Assembly: GCA_002354635.1 (NCBI GenBank)
Contig: DELZ01000001.1
Coordinates: forward strand, 560,072-605,222
Length of the DNA stretch: 45,151 bases
From: Sphingomonadales bacterium UBA2683
GTDB lineage: Bacteria; Pseudomonadota; Alphaproteobacteria; Sphingomonadales; Sphingomonadaceae
Direction: 5' to 3'
Under the pieces are notes generated by a model that did no database searches, had not been told where the DNA came from, and saw only the letters and a program-made list of their open reading frames with translations. A program made the translations under genes and the position numbers. Below, piece by piece: positions 33,091-41,837 of the stretch (position 1 is its first letter; each line of letters starts with the position of its first letter).

Positions 33091-33777
33091 ATGACATCAC
33101 AATTTGGCCAGTTCTGCCCAATCGCGCTTGCATCAGAAGTGCTGGCGCAAAAATGGATGTTGCTGGTTGTCCGCGAACTCAATGCCGGTGCAACCCGATT
33201 CAACGAAATCCGTCGCGGAGTGCCGCGTATTTCTGCGACCCTCCTGAAACAGCGGCTGACCCAACTCGAAGACGCAGGAATTGTTGCGCGGCGCTGGGTG
33301 CAGCCTGATGGCCCGGACGAATATGTCCTGACCAAGGCCGGAACAGAGCTCAAGCAGGTTCTTTCGGCGGTCGGCACTTGGGGGCAACGTTGGGCGCGTA
33401 AAATAGAGAACGACGACCTCGATCCGAGTTGGCTAGTCTGGGCAATGCACCGACGGATTGACACATCCATGATGCCAAATGGCCGCACCGTAATTGCATT
33501 TCATTTCACAGATGCACCGCGCAACCACAATCTTTTCTGGTTCGTCTGCAAACACCCCCAAGTCGATATATGTGTGAAGCCGCCGGGTTTCGAAGAGGAT
33601 GTGAGCGTGGTTACGGACACTCGAACAATGGCGGAGGTATGGCGCGGTATCCGTCCACTGCGACAGTCAATTTCAAATGGCCGTATCCAAGTCAAAGGCC
33701 GGTCTGCTCTGCAACGCAAATTCCCCGAATGGCTCATGCTCAGTGTGTTCGTAAGCGCAAAACAACGACCAAATTAA
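33091..33777 (+). CDS. HxlR-family regulator with SCP2-like C-terminal domain
   Basis: 228-residue regulator. The winged HTH (FCPIALASEVLAQKWMLLVV, then RFNEIRRGVPRISATLLKQR and LTKAGTEL) is HxlR type and keeps the N-terminal cysteine of FCPIA that some members use as a redox sensor. The C-terminal 120 residues (DVSVVTDTRTMAEVWRGIRP, RQSISNGRIQVKG, FPEWL) look like the SCP2 sterol-binding-like domain found fused to this HTH. AGAGGGAG precedes the ATG at 33091. It probably controls itself and the divergent dioxygenase-like gene. Confidence 0.85.
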   Translation: MTSQFGQFCPIALASEVLAQKWMLLVVRELNAGATRFNEIRRGVPRISATLLKQRLTQLEDAGIVARRWVQPDGPDEYVLTKAGTELKQVLSAVGTWGQRWARKIENDDLDPSWLVWAMHRRIDTSMMPNGRTVIAFHFTDAPRNHNLFWFVCKHPQVDICVKPPGFEEDVSVVTDTRTMAEVWRGIRPLRQSISNGRIQVKGRSALQRKFPEWLMLSVFVSAKQRPN

Positions 33778-34146
33778 TGTCCGCGCTAGGTCGTGGACGA
33801 AAAATGAAATCTCGAAGACGCAGTGGCTGCTTTTTGCACCCACTATAGAAATTAGATCGGACCAACGCGTACGTCTGCAAATGGAGCGGAGGCTGGCCGG
33901 CCGCTTTAATTTGCCATCTAATCGGGTCGAACGACCGAAAGTGGATCGGTCGCGGAATGGCAGGTTTTATAATGCGATCCTGGCTTAGCGGACATTCCGG
34001 CACGTAATAAGGGCCGGCAGAAACGTGCCAATTTCGGCCATTAAAGCATGCCGAGCGGTTCCCTGAAAGCTTCCGGATAGGAATCGGTATTGGGACTCAG
34101 AGGCCCGCGTTGGTCATTTCCCAATGAGGAACCGGCTCTCAGAGCT
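33778..34146. other. Gene-free stretch with no recognised content
   Basis: Together with the remnant to its right this makes a 786-bp gap between the HxlR and GGDEF-EAL genes. No ribosome site, gene or clear repeat is visible here. GAACGACCGAAAGTGGATCGG-type words and short GC-rich palindromes (GGCTGGCCGGCCG near 33892) are present but unassigned. Confidence 0.5.
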
Positions 34147-34520
34147 TCATTGGATCGCTGTTATTCCGGAGTTGTTGAACGGGAGAGAGAAACATAACAT
34201 TTCTCGTGCTTTGCTGTGATCGGTCAGCGGCGCTACCGTCAATTGAGTTGTGCTCCATATCGTGGCTAACATGAGCAGCAATAGGGCAATGACCTGGCCC
34301 CGTAATATCTTGGCCGCGAACATGGTGACGAAATTGGCAGTAGTTTCCGGCAAATCCATGTAAATGCCAACCCCATAAGGAGCCTGACGCAGAAAGACAG
34401 GGCATAAAGCGCTTCAGTTCGCTTGGCAGAATCGGCTAAGATTGTGGGTGCCGTGAGATCGAGCAATCGATACCGAACCGGGCCGATTTGGTTGAAGCAG
34501 ACGAATAGCGCCCATATCAA
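34147..34520 (-). pseudogene. Possible frameshifted membrane-protein gene
   Basis: Two overlapping minus-strand frames each encode hydrophobic, protein-like sequence: VRYRLLDLTAPTILADSAKR with SFCVRLLMGLAF (34520 side), then DLPETTANFVTMFAAKI and IALLLLMLATIWSTTQL (34147 side). A single-base shift near 34360-34385, where GGGG occurs, would join them into one protein of about 120 residues with two to three helices. The start codon is unclear. The family is not recognised, and the case for a once-functional gene rests on hydrophobicity only. Confidence 0.3.
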
Positions 34521-34563
34521 CCTACCGATGCTACGGACTTACGCTGCATCCGATGTGATTGTT

Positions 34564-36606
34564 CTAAGCTGCCACAACCCGGAGATACTCTTGTGAAAGG
34601 AGTTGCTCAAAATCGCTTCCGGGCACGGGCTCCGAATAGAAATATCCTTGTCCCTCTTCGCATCCGAGACTGCGAAGAAACTCTACCTGCTCAACCGTTT
34701 CGATGCCCTCGGCGATCACCTCCAGCCCCAGATAATGCGCCATGGTAATCATCGGTCGAACGATCGCCGCTTCCGCCGCCTCGCCATCGCCAGAGATCGG
34801 AGCAATGAAACTGCGGTCGATCTTGATCCGACTGAGCGGATAACGCGTGAGGCAGCTCAGCGAAGCATAGCCGGTACCAAAATCGTCAAATGCCAATTTC
34901 ATTCCCCTGGAGCTGAGCCGACGAAGCGCGGCAATTATGGTTTCGTCATGCAGCAGCGCTATATTTTCAGTGATCTCGATCTCCAGCAATTCGCACGGGA
35001 GCGAGTGCGCCCTCAGAGCTTCCGTTATATCTCGCTCCAACTGTTCGTCCCGAAATTGCGCCGGGAACAGGTTGACGCCCATACGTATGTCAGGAAGTCC
35101 CCTTTCTCGCCAATCAGCGAGAGTCCGACAGGCTTCGTTCAGTATCCAGCGACCACATTCGAGCGCGACCGAGCTGTTTGCCAGCGCGTCGAGAAACGCG
35201 GCAGGCTTGATCAGTCCATGCTCGGGGTGGTTCCAACGTAGCAGGGCCTCAGCGCCCACAATCGCGCTATCCGCAAGCCGGACCTGGGGTTGAAAATGCA
35301 GGACGAATTCCTGATTCTCGAATGCGCGATGCAATTGCATATCCAGCGAGCGCCGCGCCTGCGCTTGCGCGCGCATCATCGGCGTGAAGGCCGAATAACG
35401 CCGTCCGCCAGCCGCCTTGGCATCATACAGAGCGAGGTCTGCGTTCGCGAGAATCATCTCCGGGTCGACTTCATTGGACGCGAACGCAATTCCGGCGCTT
35501 GCGCCCATGGTCTGCCGGACACCAGCGATAACGAACTCTTTCTCCAGCGCTCGCAATATGCGCTCAACGGTAGTAGCAAGTGCCAGGGCGTCCCGTCCCA
35601 GGTCGAGTAGGACAAACTCGTCCCCACCCAGCCGATAAACCCTGGCTGACGGCCCGGCTTGTGCGAGAATGCGCTTGGCAACCTGCTGCAGGAGACGGTC
35701 TCCGGCGATGTGCCCTTCAGTGTCATTAATGTCCTTGAAACCGTCAAGATCAAATATCGCCAACCCGATCTCATGGTCTGCAGTCAATTTTGAACGCATA
35801 TCGCCATATAGGCTGGAACGATTCAGCAAGCCGGTCAATTGGTCATGATGGGCCTGGTGTTCGAGCAGTTTTGCCGCCGTATGGCGTTCGGTAATGTCTT
35901 TCGTTACCTTGGCGAAGCCAATGATTTCACCTTCGGTGTCGTAGATCCCGTTGATGGCGACGGTGGCCCAGAACGTGCTGCCATCCTTGCGAACACGCTC
36001 GGCTCGCGTCTCGTAATGTCCTTCACGTTTTGCTATGGCGAGCGCCAACGCGGGAGCACCACTCTGCCTGTCGGCAACAGTATAGAAAGCCGACTCGTTC
36101 ATACCAATGGCTTCTTCCGCCCTGTAGCCTTTGATCCGTTCTGCACCGGCATTCCAACTGGTGATGTTTCCATCTAGGTCGATCATGTAAATCGCGTATT
36201 CCTTGACGCTGTCGACCAGCATCCGGAAGCGCTGCTCCGTCTCTTCCAACTTGCTTTCGGCGCGGTCTTTATCAAGCAGTGCGTCGGGAAGGTGGCGGAA
36301 CACCAGCAGCACCAGAACGCAGCACGCAGCGAGAACATTCAAAACCTTGGGTATGATCAACAGGCTCGGCTGGCTTAGTGCCAGAGCGAATGTTTCAGGA
36401 AAAATGCCATAGTTACCGCCCCAGAGCAGTCCGAAATATATATTTTCAACGATGTTGCGCATCGCATCGACTGCGATCACGATCAGGAGGAGACGGATCA
36501 CTTTGCTCTGCCTTGCTCGCGGCAAATATTTGACGAAAACAAACAGGACAATAGTTGTCCATGCCGCCACGATCGGCCAATATATCAGAGCTGCAGCTGT
36601 ATTCAT
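34564..36606 (-). CDS. PAS-GGDEF-EAL protein (diguanylate cyclase/phosphodiesterase)
   Basis: 680-residue membrane protein of c-di-GMP turnover. Three hydrophobic segments lie in the first 105 residues, a PAS domain at about 125-240 (SWNAGAERIKGY, FAKVTKDITERH), a GGDEF domain with RLGGDEF (GGDEF at 327-331) and an EAL domain with EALLRW at 453-458, EITEN at 545-549, DDFGTGY at 574-580 and AEGIE at 632-636. Both active-site motifs are intact, so it could make and break c-di-GMP; the dominant activity cannot be read. No spaced ribosome site is evident at 36606. G+C is lower than in the flanks. Confidence 0.93.
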   Translation of the reverse strand: MNTAAALIYWPIVAAWTTIVLFVFVKYLPRARQSKVIRLLLIVIAVDAMRNIVENIYFGLLWGGNYGIFPETFALALSQPSLLIIPKVLNVLAACCVLVLLVFRHLPDALLDKDRAESKLEETEQRFRMLVDSVKEYAIYMIDLDGNITSWNAGAERIKGYRAEEAIGMNESAFYTVADRQSGAPALALAIAKREGHYETRAERVRKDGSTFWATVAINGIYDTEGEIIGFAKVTKDITERHTAAKLLEHQAHHDQLTGLLNRSSLYGDMRSKLTADHEIGLAIFDLDGFKDINDTEGHIAGDRLLQQVAKRILAQAGPSARVYRLGGDEFVLLDLGRDALALATTVERILRALEKEFVIAGVRQTMGASAGIAFASNEVDPEMILANADLALYDAKAAGGRRYSAFTPMMRAQAQARRSLDMQLHRAFENQEFVLHFQPQVRLADSAIVGAEALLRWNHPEHGLIKPAAFLDALANSSVALECGRWILNEACRTLADWRERGLPDIRMGVNLFPAQFRDEQLERDITEALRAHSLPCELLEIEITENIALLHDETIIAALRRLSSRGMKLAFDDFGTGYASLSCLTRYPLSRIKIDRSFIAPISGDGEAAEAAIVRPMITMAHYLGLEVIAEGIETVEQVEFLRSLGCEEGQGYFYSEPVPGSDFEQLLSQEYLRVVAA

Positions 36607-36725
36607 CTCATGAGGATTTTCACATTATTGTAATTGTGTCATCCTTCATGCCTATTCGATATTAGTTTAGATGACATTAAGGCAATGGAAGGCTATTCCA
36701 TGCCTGCAACAAGGCTTTAGCGGCG

Positions 36726-36881
36726 TTGGCTGGATTATGGTTCGAACCTTCACGGGACATTCATTGCGATCACAACATCGATGGGGAGACGGGTGAGATC
36801 GTTAGATTCGTCGATCCGGAATTCAAGATTCTGCAACAACAGATCGCCACGTGGCTTGGCGGTCGGCTGGTGCAGCATCAG
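36726..36881 (+). pseudogene. Decayed Fur-family regulator fragment
   Basis: One plus-strand frame encodes FEPSRDIHCDHNIDGETGEI and then FVDPEFKILQQQIATWLGGR, LVQH. This matches the second half of Fur proteins, where the equivalent text is HHDHLID, TGKVIEF, DPEIEALQ, IA, LGYRLV and H. The winged-helix domain is missing, a stop lies upstream at 36678-36680, and downstream the frame runs off Fur-like sequence into the tail of pabBC. The first histidine of the metal motif is replaced so that HHDH reads HCDH. It is therefore a fragment, not an active gene. Confidence 0.6.
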
Positions 36882-36885
36882 TGCA

Positions 36886-38691
36886 CTAATTTGCCGTCAC
36901 CGCTGACACCAGCCCGCGCACACTATTCCCCACCAGAAACCCGTCCGCCAGATCCTCGGCCCGCAAGTCCGCCTCGACCGCCTGCCCGCTCTCCAGCAGT
37001 TCCGCGCGCAGCACGCCCGGCAGCACGCCGCGCGTCAGCGGCGGTGTCAGCATCTGGCCGTCGCGTTCGACAAATATATTCCAGATCCCGCCTTCGGTGA
37101 CAAAGCCGTCGGCATCGACAAAGATCGGATGCACACCGTCCGCCAGTCCTTCGACCTTGTAAACACGCCGGTCGCTGGTCTTGTGGTGCAGGCGAAAGTC
37201 CTGCGCGTCGGCCTGCATCGGCACCAGCTGGCAGCGGACCGGCTCGGCCAGCGGCTCGGGCAGCGGGCGCAGCTCGATCGCGATCGCGCCGGACCGGCCG
37301 AGCATCAGCCGCACCATCGCGGGGGCTTCCTGGTGAAAGGTGATCGCCTGGATCGTGTTGCGCACGGCGTGGCGGTCGAATTCGAACTCCAGCGTGCGGG
37401 CGCTGGCCTTCATCCGCTCGAGATGCGCTTCCAGCCGGGCGATGCCGCCGGCGGGATCAAAGGCCATGGTTTCGATCAGGTCGACCCTGTGGCCATCCTG
37501 TGCGTTGGCTTCCACTTTCGCAAATCTCCCCTTGGCGAGGCATTCCCGCCACTCGTCGTCCCCGTTCGAGTCCGCCACTATGCCAGAGCCGAGGCCGATG
37601 GAAAGCGTTTCTTTGCCGACCCCTGTTCGGGGCGGGATAAAGAAGGTACGGATCGCGACATTGAAAGCGGCGTCTCCGTTCGGGTCGATCCGGCCGATCG
37701 ATCCGCAATAGATTCCGCGCAGCCCACTGCCATCGGGCGCGCGTTCCAGTTCATCGATAATCTCCATCGCCCGGATTTTCGGGGCGCCGGTGATCGAGCC
37801 ACAGGGAAATATCCGGCGGATGATGTCGACCGCATCAAGACCGTCCTGCAGCTGCGCGGTCACCGTCGAGGTCATCTGGTGGATCGTCGGATAGCTTTCG
37901 ACATGAAACAGCTCCGGCACCGCAACGCTGCCCCGCCCGGCGACCCGCGACAGGTCGTTGCGCAGCAGGTCGACGATCATCAGATTTTCGGCGCGCTGCT
38001 TCGGATCGCTGTGCAACTGCGCCTGCACCGCGGCGTCCGCTGCCGGATCAGCCACCCGCGCGGCGGTGCCCTTCATCGGTCTGGCGGTGATCCGCCGGTC
38101 TTTCAGCGCGAAGAACAGTTCCGGCGAGAAGGACAGCATCCAGTTTTCGCCATCGAACACCACCCCGCCATAGCCGGCCTGCGCCCGGCCCCGGATCGCG
38201 GCAAAAAGCGCCAGCGGATGACCGGAAAAGTCCATTTCTGCACGAAACGTGAGGTTTGCCTGATAGATATCGCCGGAAAGGATATAATTTTGTACCTTCT
38301 GGAAGGCATGGTCATAGGCTTCGCGGGATATGGTTGGTCGCAAGCCGCCAAGCCAGGCACCGTCTCCGGAGGGCAGCCGGTCGGCCAGTTGCTCCGGCGA
38401 CAAACTCTCGTAATCGCGGAACAGTCCGAACCACAGCAGCGGCGCCGGCTGCCGCTCGGGCAGTCGGTCCGCGAGCCGCGCTTCCAGCGCCAGTCCCGCT
38501 TCGTAGGACAGATAGCCCGCCGCATGCAGCCCCTCGGCCCGCGCCGCGGCAACCTGCTCCAAACATGCTTCCAATTCTTCCACTCTGTCCGCCCGGATCA
38601 CCGCGACCGGATCCCGGTAAAGCCGCGCCGGAGCTGCGCCGCTGGCTCGCGCATCATCGAGCAATATAAAGGGACGGTCTGCAGAAAACAT
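36886..38691 (-). CDS. Aminodeoxychorismate synthase/lyase fusion (PabB-PabC)
   Basis: 601-residue fusion of two folate-pathway enzymes. The N-terminal two-thirds is a chorismate-binding component I (AQAGYGGVVFDGENWMLSFS, ARPMKGTAARV with the PIKGT-type lysine loop, DLLRNDLSRVAGRGSV, FPCGSITGAPKIRAMEIIDE). The C-terminal part is an aminotransferase class IV-type lyase (LIETMAFDPAGGIARLEAHL, LHHKTSDRRVY with the PLP lysine, GFVTEGGIWNIFVE). It would convert chorismate to 4-aminobenzoate with a separate PabA-type amidotransferase. The ATG at 38691 follows AGAGGGGACC. It is divergent from the S9 peptidase. Confidence 0.92.
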   Translation of the reverse strand: MFSADRPFILLDDARASGAAPARLYRDPVAVIRADRVEELEACLEQVAAARAEGLHAAGYLSYEAGLALEARLADRLPERQPAPLLWFGLFRDYESLSPEQLADRLPSGDGAWLGGLRPTISREAYDHAFQKVQNYILSGDIYQANLTFRAEMDFSGHPLALFAAIRGRAQAGYGGVVFDGENWMLSFSPELFFALKDRRITARPMKGTAARVADPAADAAVQAQLHSDPKQRAENLMIVDLLRNDLSRVAGRGSVAVPELFHVESYPTIHQMTSTVTAQLQDGLDAVDIIRRIFPCGSITGAPKIRAMEIIDELERAPDGSGLRGIYCGSIGRIDPNGDAAFNVAIRTFFIPPRTGVGKETLSIGLGSGIVADSNGDDEWRECLAKGRFAKVEANAQDGHRVDLIETMAFDPAGGIARLEAHLERMKASARTLEFEFDRHAVRNTIQAITFHQEAPAMVRLMLGRSGAIAIELRPLPEPLAEPVRCQLVPMQADAQDFRLHHKTSDRRVYKVEGLADGVHPIFVDADGFVTEGGIWNIFVERDGQMLTPPLTRGVLPGVLRAELLESGQAVEADLRAEDLADGFLVGNSVRGLVSAVTAN

Positions 38692-38760
38692 GGTCCCCTC
38701 TAATTGCTTTTGCCACGCTTCGTCCATAAACATCGCAAAACGGAACAGTGGGACGAATTT

Positions 38761-40710
38761 ATGACAAGCAGATGGTTGCCCGGCTTACTGGTGCTCGCCG
38801 CGATGGCCGCGATGCCCGGACCGGCGCTGGCAGAGGATGTTGCCCCCAAGCCCGCGGCGCTGGTCGCCGACCAGATTCCCGCAGTGCCGCTGGCCATGGT
38901 CGAACGCACCCGGCCCTATATGGAATATCGTACCGCCAGCTTCGTCGACTGGGACCCGGAAACCAGGGCCATGCTGGTATCGACCCGCTTTGCCGATACC
39001 AGCCAGTTGCACCGTGTCGCTGCGCCGATGGGACAGCGCGAACAGCTGACCTTTGCCAGCGAACCGGTCTATTCGGCCCAATATGCGCCCGACGGATCGG
39101 CGCTGCTGTTCCAGAAAGACAGCGGTGGCAATGAGGTCAACCAGATCTATGCGCTGGAAGCCGGTCGTCCCAAACTGCTGACCGACGGCACCAGTCGTAA
39201 CAGCCTCGGCCCCTGGTCGAGCAGCGGCAAGCTGCTCGCCTTTGGATCGAACAAGCGCACCGGACTTTACAATGACATCTACCTGATGGATCCGGCCCGG
39301 CCGGAAAAGGCCCGGATATTGATGACGTCCACCGGCGGCGGTTGGTTTCCGATCGACTTTTCGCCGGATGACAAGCAGCTGCTGGTGTTCAACTATATCT
39401 CGGTCAGCGACAATCAGCTCTATCTGATCGACCTCGCGGCGGGCGCGGCGCGCAAACTGACCGACAGCAGCAAGCCGGTCGGTTATGACGGGCTGAAATT
39501 CGCGCCCGACGGCCGGCTCTGGGCGGCTTCCGATTTTGAAAGCGATGTCAAACGCCTGGGCGTGGTCAATCTGGAAACCGCGTTGTTCGAACCGGTGGTC
39601 GACGAGAAGATCTGGGATATTACCGATTTCGATATCAGTCAGGACGGTCGCTGGATTGCCTTTGAGGTCAATCAGGCCGGTCGTTCGCTGCTCAAATTCT
39701 ATGACACGCAAAGCGGCAAGGTCCGCGCCGTCGACAGCTTGCCAGCCGGTGTGATCAGCGGCGTCAAATTTGCGCCCTGGGGCGAATTGGGTATCACCCT
39801 CAACAGCAATCAAACCGGCACCGACGCGTATAGCGTCAATCCGGAAACGCTGGCGGTCACACGCTGGACCCGTAGCGAGGCCGGCGGTCTCGACACTGCC
39901 GCCAATGTCGCGCCGGAACTGGTCGAGATCGAAAGCTTCGACGGCGAGAAAATGTCCGGCTATCTCTACCGGCCCGATCCCGTCAGACACAAGGGCAAAC
40001 GGCCGCTGATCATCAACATCCACGGCGGTCCGGAAGGCCAGGCCAAGCCGCATTTTCTGGGTCGCGGCAATTATCTTGTCAACGAGCTTGGCATCGCTCT
40101 GTTCTACCCCAATGTCCGCGGATCGACCGGCTTCGGCAAAAGATTTGTGGCGCTCGACAATGGCCCCTGGCTGCGCGAGAACAGCGTGCTCGATATCGGT
40201 GCCTTTCTGGACCATCTTCGAAAGGACCGGCGGGTTGACCGCAAGCGCATCGCCGTCACCGGAGGCAGCTATGGCGGCTACATGACGCTGGCATCAATGT
40301 TGCGCTATGGCGACAAGCTCGAGGCAGGGCTGGAAGTGGTCGGCATTTCCAGTTTCGTGACGTTCCTCGAGAACACCCAGGCGTATCGCCGCGATCTCAG
40401 GCGGGCGGAATATGGCGACGAACGTGTTCCCGAACAGCGCGCAAAACTGGAAGAAATCAGTCCGCTGATCCGGGCCAGCGAGATAGATATCCCGCTGATG
40501 GTCGTCACCGGCGAAAATGACCCGCGCGTGCCGGAGAGCGAAGCCGAACAGATCGTCTCCGCCGTGCGCGCCAACGGCCGACCTGCCTGGCATCTGCTGG
40601 CGGAAAACGAAGGTCACGGCTTTCGCAAGAAGGCCAATGGCGATTATCAGTTCTGGGCGAGCCTGTTGTTCTGGCAGAAATATCTGCTGGACGAGGCGAA
40701 CCCGGAATGA
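38761..40710 (+). CDS. S9-family (prolyl oligopeptidase-like) exported peptidase
   Basis: 649-residue serine peptidase with a signal peptide (WLPGLLVLAAMAAMPGPALA, cleavage near residue 27), a seven-bladed beta-propeller (repeats like FAPDGRLW, FSPDDKQLLVF, ISQDGRWIAF) and a C-terminal alpha/beta hydrolase. The triad is Ser503 in GGSYGGYM, Asp587 in GENDPRVPE and His619 in ENEGHGF. INIHGGPEGQ and YPNVRGSTGFG are further S9 motifs. Probable periplasmic peptide degradation. Start chosen at 38761 for the signal peptide; an upstream in-frame start lies in the divergent promoter. Confidence 0.92.
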   Translation: MTSRWLPGLLVLAAMAAMPGPALAEDVAPKPAALVADQIPAVPLAMVERTRPYMEYRTASFVDWDPETRAMLVSTRFADTSQLHRVAAPMGQREQLTFASEPVYSAQYAPDGSALLFQKDSGGNEVNQIYALEAGRPKLLTDGTSRNSLGPWSSSGKLLAFGSNKRTGLYNDIYLMDPARPEKARILMTSTGGGWFPIDFSPDDKQLLVFNYISVSDNQLYLIDLAAGAARKLTDSSKPVGYDGLKFAPDGRLWAASDFESDVKRLGVVNLETALFEPVVDEKIWDITDFDISQDGRWIAFEVNQAGRSLLKFYDTQSGKVRAVDSLPAGVISGVKFAPWGELGITLNSNQTGTDAYSVNPETLAVTRWTRSEAGGLDTAANVAPELVEIESFDGEKMSGYLYRPDPVRHKGKRPLIINIHGGPEGQAKPHFLGRGNYLVNELGIALFYPNVRGSTGFGKRFVALDNGPWLRENSVLDIGAFLDHLRKDRRVDRKRIAVTGGSYGGYMTLASMLRYGDKLEAGLEVVGISSFVTFLENTQAYRRDLRRAEYGDERVPEQRAKLEEISPLIRASEIDIPLMVVTGENDPRVPESEAEQIVSAVRANGRPAWHLLAENEGHGFRKKANGDYQFWASLLFWQKYLLDEANPE

Positions 40711-40764
40711 GTTCCACGGCAAGGCGATGAACCAGCCCCTCGCCCTTGCCGAGGCAGACCCGCA

Positions 40765-41190
40765 GTGAAGCGGTCGATAACCCGGATTGTTCTGCTCTAT
40801 GCGCTGCTGCTCGCGTTGGCCGCCTTCGCTCTGGAGTGGCTGCAGTATACATATTACACCAAGGCCTATTCGTTCGAAATCTATGTCGTGCTGATCGCGC
40901 TGGGCTTTGCGGCACTCGGCATCTGGGTCGGCCATCGGCTGACTGCACAGAAAGCGCGGGGGCCGTTTGACCGCAATATCGCCGCGCTTGAATCGCTTGG
41001 TATATCGGGACGGGAGCTGGAAGTGCTGGAAGCCCTGGCCGCGGGTCAGTCGAACAAGCAAATCGCACGTACGCTCGATATTTCGCCCAATACGGTCAAG
41101 ACCCATATGGCGCGTCTCTATGCCAAACTGGAGGTCAACGGCCGGGTGCGGGCGATTCACGAAGCGCGGAACCTGCATCTGATTCCCTGA
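40765..41190 (+). CDS. Membrane-anchored LuxR-type regulator
   Basis: 141-residue protein: two membrane helices (about 7-24 and 39-57) followed by a LuxR C-terminal HTH (LGISGRELEVLEALAAGQSN, KQIARTLDISPNTVKTHMAR). It lacks a receiver or autoinducer domain, so any signal must come through the membrane part. The start is a GTG at 40765 with GAGG about ten bases upstream. In related genomes it is typically next to DUF4199 and VOC genes, as here, and probably controls them. GTGA at the start overlaps the stop of a 13-codon frame beginning at 40728, perhaps by chance. Confidence 0.88.
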   Translation: MKRSITRIVLLYALLLALAAFALEWLQYTYYTKAYSFEIYVVLIALGFAALGIWVGHRLTAQKARGPFDRNIAALESLGISGRELEVLEALAAGQSNKQIARTLDISPNTVKTHMARLYAKLEVNGRVRAIHEARNLHLIP

Positions 41191-41196
41191 GAAATT

Positions 41197-41232
41197 CGGG
41201 TGATTCGGGCCCGATCACCCGTTCGGGTGATT
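41197..41232. promoter_or_regulatory. Palindrome and direct repeat upstream of the DUF4199 gene
   Basis: CGGGTGAT (41197-41204) and ATCACCCG (41214-41221) are exact inverted copies, with TCGGGCCCGA between them also a perfect palindrome. TTCGGGTGATT at 41195-41205 is repeated at 41222-41232. Three half-sites of one motif thus lie just after the luxR-type gene stop and about 55 bases before the next start. Candidate operator, with a terminator role possible. Confidence 0.55.
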
Positions 41233-41285
41233 TTCAACGGACGACAATGATGGCATAAGTGCCCTCTCGAGAGGGAGGAAAGAAC

Positions 41286-41816
41286 ATGCAGAGAATTGCC
41301 CTGACCTACGGAATATTGTCCGGAACCATCACGATTGTGACATTGATTCTCGGACTGGTGGTGAGCGATGGCGGCAGATTCCTGTCATCGGAAGCCTTCG
41401 GCTATCTGACGATGCTGGTGGCACTGTCGATGATCTTTGTCGGCATCAAGCGCTATCGCGACCAGGAGCTGGGCGGCGTAATCCGCTTTCTCCCGGCCCT
41501 TGCCATGGGGCTCGCCATCGCGGTCATTGCCGGAATCATCTATATGATGGTGTGGGAACTCTATTCGATGAGCACCGGCTATGCCTTTATCGACAGCTAT
41601 GTAAACGGCGCGATCGAGGCGAAACGGGCCTCCGGTCTGACCGGCGACCGGCTGGCGCAAGAAATCACAGCGCTGGAAGCAATGCGGTCCAATTATGGCA
41701 AATTCTATTTCCGCATGCCGATGACCTTTCTGGAGATATTTCCAGTGGGACTGATCATCGCGATCCTGTCGGCGGCACTGCTGCAAAATCCGAAAATCCT
41801 GCCTGCGCGTCAATAG
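41286..41816 (+). CDS. DUF4199 membrane protein
   Basis: 176-residue four-helix membrane protein of the DUF4199 family: LTYGILSGTITIVTLILGLV, FGYLTMLVALSMIFVGIKRY and FLPALAMGLAIAVIAGIIYM, with the last helix near PVGLIIAILSAALLQ. Function unknown. The ATG at 41286 follows GGGAGGAAAG. It lies between the membrane LuxR regulator and the VOC gene, 21 bp before the latter, and the three are likely one functional unit. Confidence 0.85.
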   Translation: MQRIALTYGILSGTITIVTLILGLVVSDGGRFLSSEAFGYLTMLVALSMIFVGIKRYRDQELGGVIRFLPALAMGLAIAVIAGIIYMMVWELYSMSTGYAFIDSYVNGAIEAKRASGLTGDRLAQEITALEAMRSNYGKFYFRMPMTFLEIFPVGLIIAILSAALLQNPKILPARQ

Positions 41817-41837
41817 GCACATACAAGGAGAATGAAG

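Noticed and set aside
36726..37100. Plus-strand frame of 124 codons as an intact gene
   Set aside because: Only the first third resembles a protein (Fur); the rest is the antisense of pabBC. Treated as a pseudogene.
40728..40769. 13-codon leader peptide gene before the LuxR-type gene
   Set aside because: It overlaps the regulator start by GTGA but its composition is ordinary and there is no strong ribosome site; chance is likely, so it is only mentioned.
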